Part shown: positions 5,628 to 8,388 of the stretch, one piece after another
Layout of the letters: each line of letters begins with the position of its first letter
How positions within the stretch are numbered: the first letter of the stretch is position 1
Assembly (NCBI GenBank): GCA_011620045.1
Contig: WOZY01000186.1
Location: forward strand, 1-8,388
DNA: 8,388 nucleotides
Source of the DNA: Mesotoga sp.
GTDB taxonomy: Bacteria > Thermotogota > Thermotogae > Petrotogales > Kosmotogaceae
Direction of reading: 5' to 3'
Position numbers and translations under genes: made by a program
Notes under the pieces: generated by a model
Databases searched by the model: none
What the model saw: the letters and a program-made list of their open reading frames with translations, nothing else
Told to the model about the DNA's origin: nothing

Positions 5628-6128
5628 ATGATGGGAGTTGAGGAGCTTGCTGTTCTTAAGTACGCTCTGGCCCGTGAAAGAGAGGGTGTGAAGTTTTACA
5701 GAGAAAGATCGAAGGAGATTCACGTTCCAGAAGTTAAAGAACTCTTTTTGGAACTTGCTGAGATGGAAATCGATCATGTCTCCTTTATCTCTAAAATGAT
5801 TGAAGATGAGTCTAGAGAAGACGAAAAAGCAATCAGCCACATTGAACAGAAAAACATCTTCTATTCAAGAGAATCTCTCGAGCTGAGAGGGATTTCAGTA
5901 GACTCACTTGCAGGAGATCTTTCAGCCTTGCGAATTGCTTACCTGATAGAAAAAGATTTCGAAGATTTCTATAAACAAAGAGCACAAGAAACTTCGAAAA
6001 AGGAAATTAAGGACCTTTTCGATATGCTTTCTGGCTGGGAAGAAGACCATAAGACGACATTACTGGGTCTTTATGAATCTCTAATGAAAGAATACTGGAG
6101 CGCGCAGAGATTCGAACCGCTCTATTGA
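5628..6128 (+). CDS. Ferritin-like / rubrerythrin-family diiron protein
   Basis: This 166-residue four-helix protein has the two half-site pattern of ferritin-like diiron carboxylate proteins. Helix A has E17 in ARREG-like context ahead of Y24 (EREGVKFY). Helix B has E47-x-x-H50 (EMEIDH). Helix C has E108 ahead of Y115 (EKDFEDFY). Helix D has E138-x-x-H141 (WEEDH). All six expected iron ligands are therefore present. There is no C-terminal rubredoxin CxxC module, so it resembles the short rubrerythrin-like (COG1633-type) proteins linked to peroxide or oxygen protection and iron handling in anaerobes; the true reaction is not shown. I chose the ATG at 5628 because GGGAG (5617-5621) lies 6 nt upstream. 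ATG 5607 or 5610, with AAGGA at 5600-5604, is nearly as good and would add six or seven residues. Its last 7 bases overlap the end of the RNase R gene on the opposite strand. Confidence 0.85.
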   Translation: MMGVEELAVLKYALAREREGVKFYRERSKEIHVPEVKELFLELAEMEIDHVSFISKMIEDESREDEKAISHIEQKNIFYSRESLELRGISVDSLAGDLSALRIAYLIEKDFEDFYKQRAQETSKKEIKDLFDMLSGWEEDHKTTLLGLYESLMKEYWSAQRFEPLY

Positions 6129-8332
6129 GTCTTCTTCCTCTTGACGCTTCTGTTCTTCGAGTTGCTCGATGAAGAGGTTTTCCTGTTGACGAGCGGCCTG
6201 CTTTCTTCATTCACTATATTAAAATCGATTTCCATAGTCGTCTTGTCTGCCCTTACAACCTGAACCTTCAGTTCATCACCAATTCTGAAGACACGTTTCC
6301 GTTTCCTTCCCACAAGAATATTCTGGTTCTCAATAAAATCATAGTAGTCATCTAGAGTTGAAATATGAACGAGACCCGAGACCATCTTTTCTGTCAACTC
6401 CACGAATAATCCGAATTTCGTTACCCCAGTAATCACACCATCAAAAACGTCTCCTACACGACCGGAGATGTACTCGACCTTCTTCATATCGAGCAAATCC
6501 CATTCAGCTTCATTCGCAACTCTTTCTCTCTTCGATGCCCATGAGGCAATCTTCGCAAGAGTCTCTTCAATTTTCTTTGACTCTTCTCCGAGATCATTGC
6601 CAGAATTCTCTATCAATTTTTTCAGGAGACGGTGCACAACCAGGTCAGGATATCGCCTGATCGGCGAAGTGAAATGAGTGTAAGCTTCGGAAGCCAGCCC
6701 GAAGTGACCAATATTTCTCTCGGAATAGACTGCACGCTTCATGCCTCGCACAAGGACTCTTTCTATAGAAGAGTGTAGGGGGTGATCCTTTGTCTTCTCC
6801 AGTATTTGTTGAAGAGCTTTTGGATGAACATTCCTTGGAATCATTATCTTCATTCCCAGTGCGTCAAGATAATTCTTCAGTTGCATCATTGATTCGGGAT
6901 CTGGCTCCTCGTGAATCCTGTATACAAAGGGCAACCCTCTGTTATCAAAGATCTCGGCAACTGTCTCGTTTGCAAGTATCATGAATTCTTCAATGATCCA
7001 TTCAGATATCCCACGGCTTTGTGGAATAATGTCTATTACTTTTCCGTTCTCATCAAAGACGATCTTGACCTCTCTAGATGAGATGTCCATCACAGAACCC
7101 CGCTTCTTTCGGATGTCCCTGATCTTCTGTGCAAGCTCATGTGACATCCTAAGGCTTTCAGCGACAGGAATCAATTTCTCAACAGTGGCATCCGAAGCTT
7201 CTCCGTTTAGAAATTCGTTCACTTCAGAATATGTCAGTCTCCTCTTAGAATTGATAACCGCATTCTTGACTGCTGTCGAAACTACCTTTCCCCTTGCATC
7301 AATTTCCATCAAAAGCGACAGAGTCAACCTATCCTCGGCAGGTTTCAGTGAGCAAATGTCGTTTGACAGTTCAAAGGGAAGCATTGGAATTACGGTATCG
7401 AGTAAGTAAACCGATGTACCCCTTAAATAAGCTTCGACATCGATCTGAGTTCCCTGACGAACGTAATGAGAGACATCGGCGATGTGAATACCGAGAAGAT
7501 AGTTCCCCTTTGAATTCTTCTTCAAAGATATGGCGTCGTCGAAATCCTTCGCATCATCGCCATCTATTGTATAAACCAGTTCATCGCGGAGATCCTTTCT
7601 TCCTCTTATTTCACTTGGGCTTATCTTCTTGGAAGTTTCTAAGGCCTGTTTCTTGACTTCTTCAGGAAAGTAGCCGGGTTCCGGAAGGTCTTGCTTGTAG
7701 ATAACTGTCATCAAGTCCGCCTCGGGACTGAACGCGTCTCCGAGAACTCGCTCAATAACTCCTTCTGGATTCTTTCCGGGTGAAGGGTATCTGGTGATCT
7801 TGACAAGAACCTTTTGGTCGGGTCTGGCTCCATTGAAGCCTTCCGGAGGTATATAGAAATCATTTTTTATTCGCATATCGTCGGCTACGACAAAGGCCAT
7901 CATGCCTCTCGTCTTGAAGGTCCCGACTACTTTCGTCTTATTACGATTGATTACTTTGACAATCTTTCCTTTTCTTATCTCTCTGTATTTTCCAGTAATC
8001 TCTACAAGGACTGTGTCGCCATGAATAGAAAATCCTGTATCCTCAGGAGGGATGAAGACATCCTCCTCATCTTCCACACTAATGAAAGCACCCATTCCTC
8101 TTCTGGCAAATTCGATTTTTCCTACTATCATCTTTTCGCCAGGAGATATGTATCTGCCTTTCGAATCTCGAATTACCTCTCCAGAATCAACCATCTCCGA
8201 GAGAAGTTTTTTGAGTGATGCTCTGTTTTCCTTATCATTCAACCCTAACTGGACCGCAATACCTCTCAAGGTGGTCGGTGTGTATTCCGACGAAGTGATG
8301 TATTCTCTTACTGCTTTCATACTTAGCTTCAT
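6122..8332 (-). CDS. rnr: Ribonuclease R (RNB-family 3'-5' exoribonuclease)
   Basis: This 736-residue protein has the full RNase R order: an N-terminal winged-helix segment (about 1-62), two cold-shock OB domains (about 66-128 and 134-200), the RNB catalytic domain (about 245-570), an S1 domain (about 622-705) and a Ser/Lys/Arg-rich tail (712-736). The magnesium site reads DGDDAKDFDDAIS, with D257, D263, D265 and D266, and the RNB ending has SPIRRYPDLVVHR (R559, R560). RNase R degrades structured RNA processively, including rRNA and mRNA decay intermediates. The winged helix and long basic tail favour RNase R over RNase II. The ATG at 8332 follows an AG-rich leader with GAGGA and AGAGG; a second ATG four codons in (8320) is possible. 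Its 3' end overlaps the ferritin-like gene by 7 bp. The upstream gene is outside the window. Confidence 0.95.
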   Translation of the reverse strand: MKLSMKAVREYITSSEYTPTTLRGIAVQLGLNDKENRASLKKLLSEMVDSGEVIRDSKGRYISPGEKMIVGKIEFARRGMGAFISVEDEEDVFIPPEDTGFSIHGDTVLVEITGKYREIRKGKIVKVINRNKTKVVGTFKTRGMMAFVVADDMRIKNDFYIPPEGFNGARPDQKVLVKITRYPSPGKNPEGVIERVLGDAFSPEADLMTVIYKQDLPEPGYFPEEVKKQALETSKKISPSEIRGRKDLRDELVYTIDGDDAKDFDDAISLKKNSKGNYLLGIHIADVSHYVRQGTQIDVEAYLRGTSVYLLDTVIPMLPFELSNDICSLKPAEDRLTLSLLMEIDARGKVVSTAVKNAVINSKRRLTYSEVNEFLNGEASDATVEKLIPVAESLRMSHELAQKIRDIRKKRGSVMDISSREVKIVFDENGKVIDIIPQSRGISEWIIEEFMILANETVAEIFDNRGLPFVYRIHEEPDPESMMQLKNYLDALGMKIMIPRNVHPKALQQILEKTKDHPLHSSIERVLVRGMKRAVYSERNIGHFGLASEAYTHFTSPIRRYPDLVVHRLLKKLIENSGNDLGEESKKIEETLAKIASWASKRERVANEAEWDLLDMKKVEYISGRVGDVFDGVITGVTKFGLFVELTEKMVSGLVHISTLDDYYDFIENQNILVGRKRKRVFRIGDELKVQVVRADKTTMEIDFNIVNEESRPLVNRKTSSSSNSKNRSVKRKKTQ

Positions 8333-8376
8333 AAGCCTCTTTCCTCTCTGTCCTCAGACAACATTGAATCTCTTCA

Positions 8377-8385
8377 TGTTATAAT
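8377..8385 (+). promoter_or_regulatory. Extended -10 promoter element at the right edge, with a -10-like element on the opposite strand
   Basis: On the plus strand TGTTATAAT (8377-8385) is a perfect extended -10 firing rightwards out of the window; no good -35 is present 16-18 bp upstream. On the minus strand the same bases give TATAAC (8383-8378), a candidate -10 for the RNase R gene about 50 nt upstream of its ATG, whose -35 would be outside the window. This suggests a divergent promoter region, but either half could be chance in AT-rich sequence. Confidence 0.4.
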
Positions 8386-8388
8386 TAT

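Noticed and set aside
6109..6118. GATTCGAACC resembles the T-loop of a tRNA on the minus strand.
   Set aside because: The flanking bases do not form a T-stem or acceptor stem, and the bases lie inside the conserved C-terminus of the ferritin-like gene.
6981..7409. A 142-codon forward open frame opposite RNase R, with others at 7294-7656, 7814-8218 and 8052-8384.
   Set aside because: They are antisense shadows of the rnr coding sequence, with Ser/Phe-rich low-complexity translations and no recognisable domain.
8354..8377. A seven-codon reverse frame (MKRFNVV, then stop) upstream of rnr as a leader peptide.
   Set aside because: Its ATG lies directly beside the candidate -10, so it would probably not be transcribed, and it has no ribosome site.

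Overview
The window is a gene-dense bacterial chromosome segment, moderately AT-rich. It carries eight complete protein genes and the tail of a ninth. Strong GAGGTG-type ribosome sites, frequent GTG starts, tightly overlapping same-strand genes and the protein mix suggest a Thermotogota bacterium of the Mesotoga/Kosmotoga kind. That assignment is an inference from general resemblance; there is no rRNA or other marker gene here to prove it. I see no tRNA, rRNA, CRISPR array, insertion sequence, phage gene or attachment site.

Left part (1-2660). A forward gene ends at 196 with beta-propeller-type repeat sequence. A reverse PAS plus degenerate GGDEF protein begins its stop codon at the very next base. 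A 117-bp divergent spacer then leads to a forward GNAT acetyltransferase, followed after 43 bp by a convergent reverse gene for an M55 (DppA-type) zinc D-aminopeptidase that keeps all of its metal ligands.

Middle part (2634-5474). About 330 bp without a recognisable gene (2661-2992) holds imperfect hairpins and a possible dppA promoter. To its right lies a reverse, translationally coupled three-gene operon, in transcription order: TPR-repeat protein, type IV prepilin peptidase (16-nt overlap), and a type I RNase H with an unidentified N-terminal module (4-nt GTGA overlap). An extended -10 promoter precedes the TPR gene.

Right part (5475-8388). Divergent from that operon is a forward ferritin-like/rubrerythrin-family diiron protein with a good sigma70-type promoter. 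Its 3' end overlaps the 3' end of a reverse gene for RNase R by 7 bp. RNase R is a complete exoribonuclease (winged helix, cold-shock domains, RNB, S1, basic tail). The last bases hold -10-like elements on both strands, including a perfect extended -10 firing out of the window.

How the genes relate. Most are housekeeping or stress functions: RNA decay, RNA-DNA hybrid removal, oxidative or iron protection and peptide turnover, next to one pilus or competence maturation enzyme. I did not find a convincing undescribed defence or mobile system. The best leads are the RNase H with its unknown N-terminal domain coupled to a prepilin peptidase, the catalytically dead PAS-GGDEF protein, and the two convergent gene pairs with no spacer between them.
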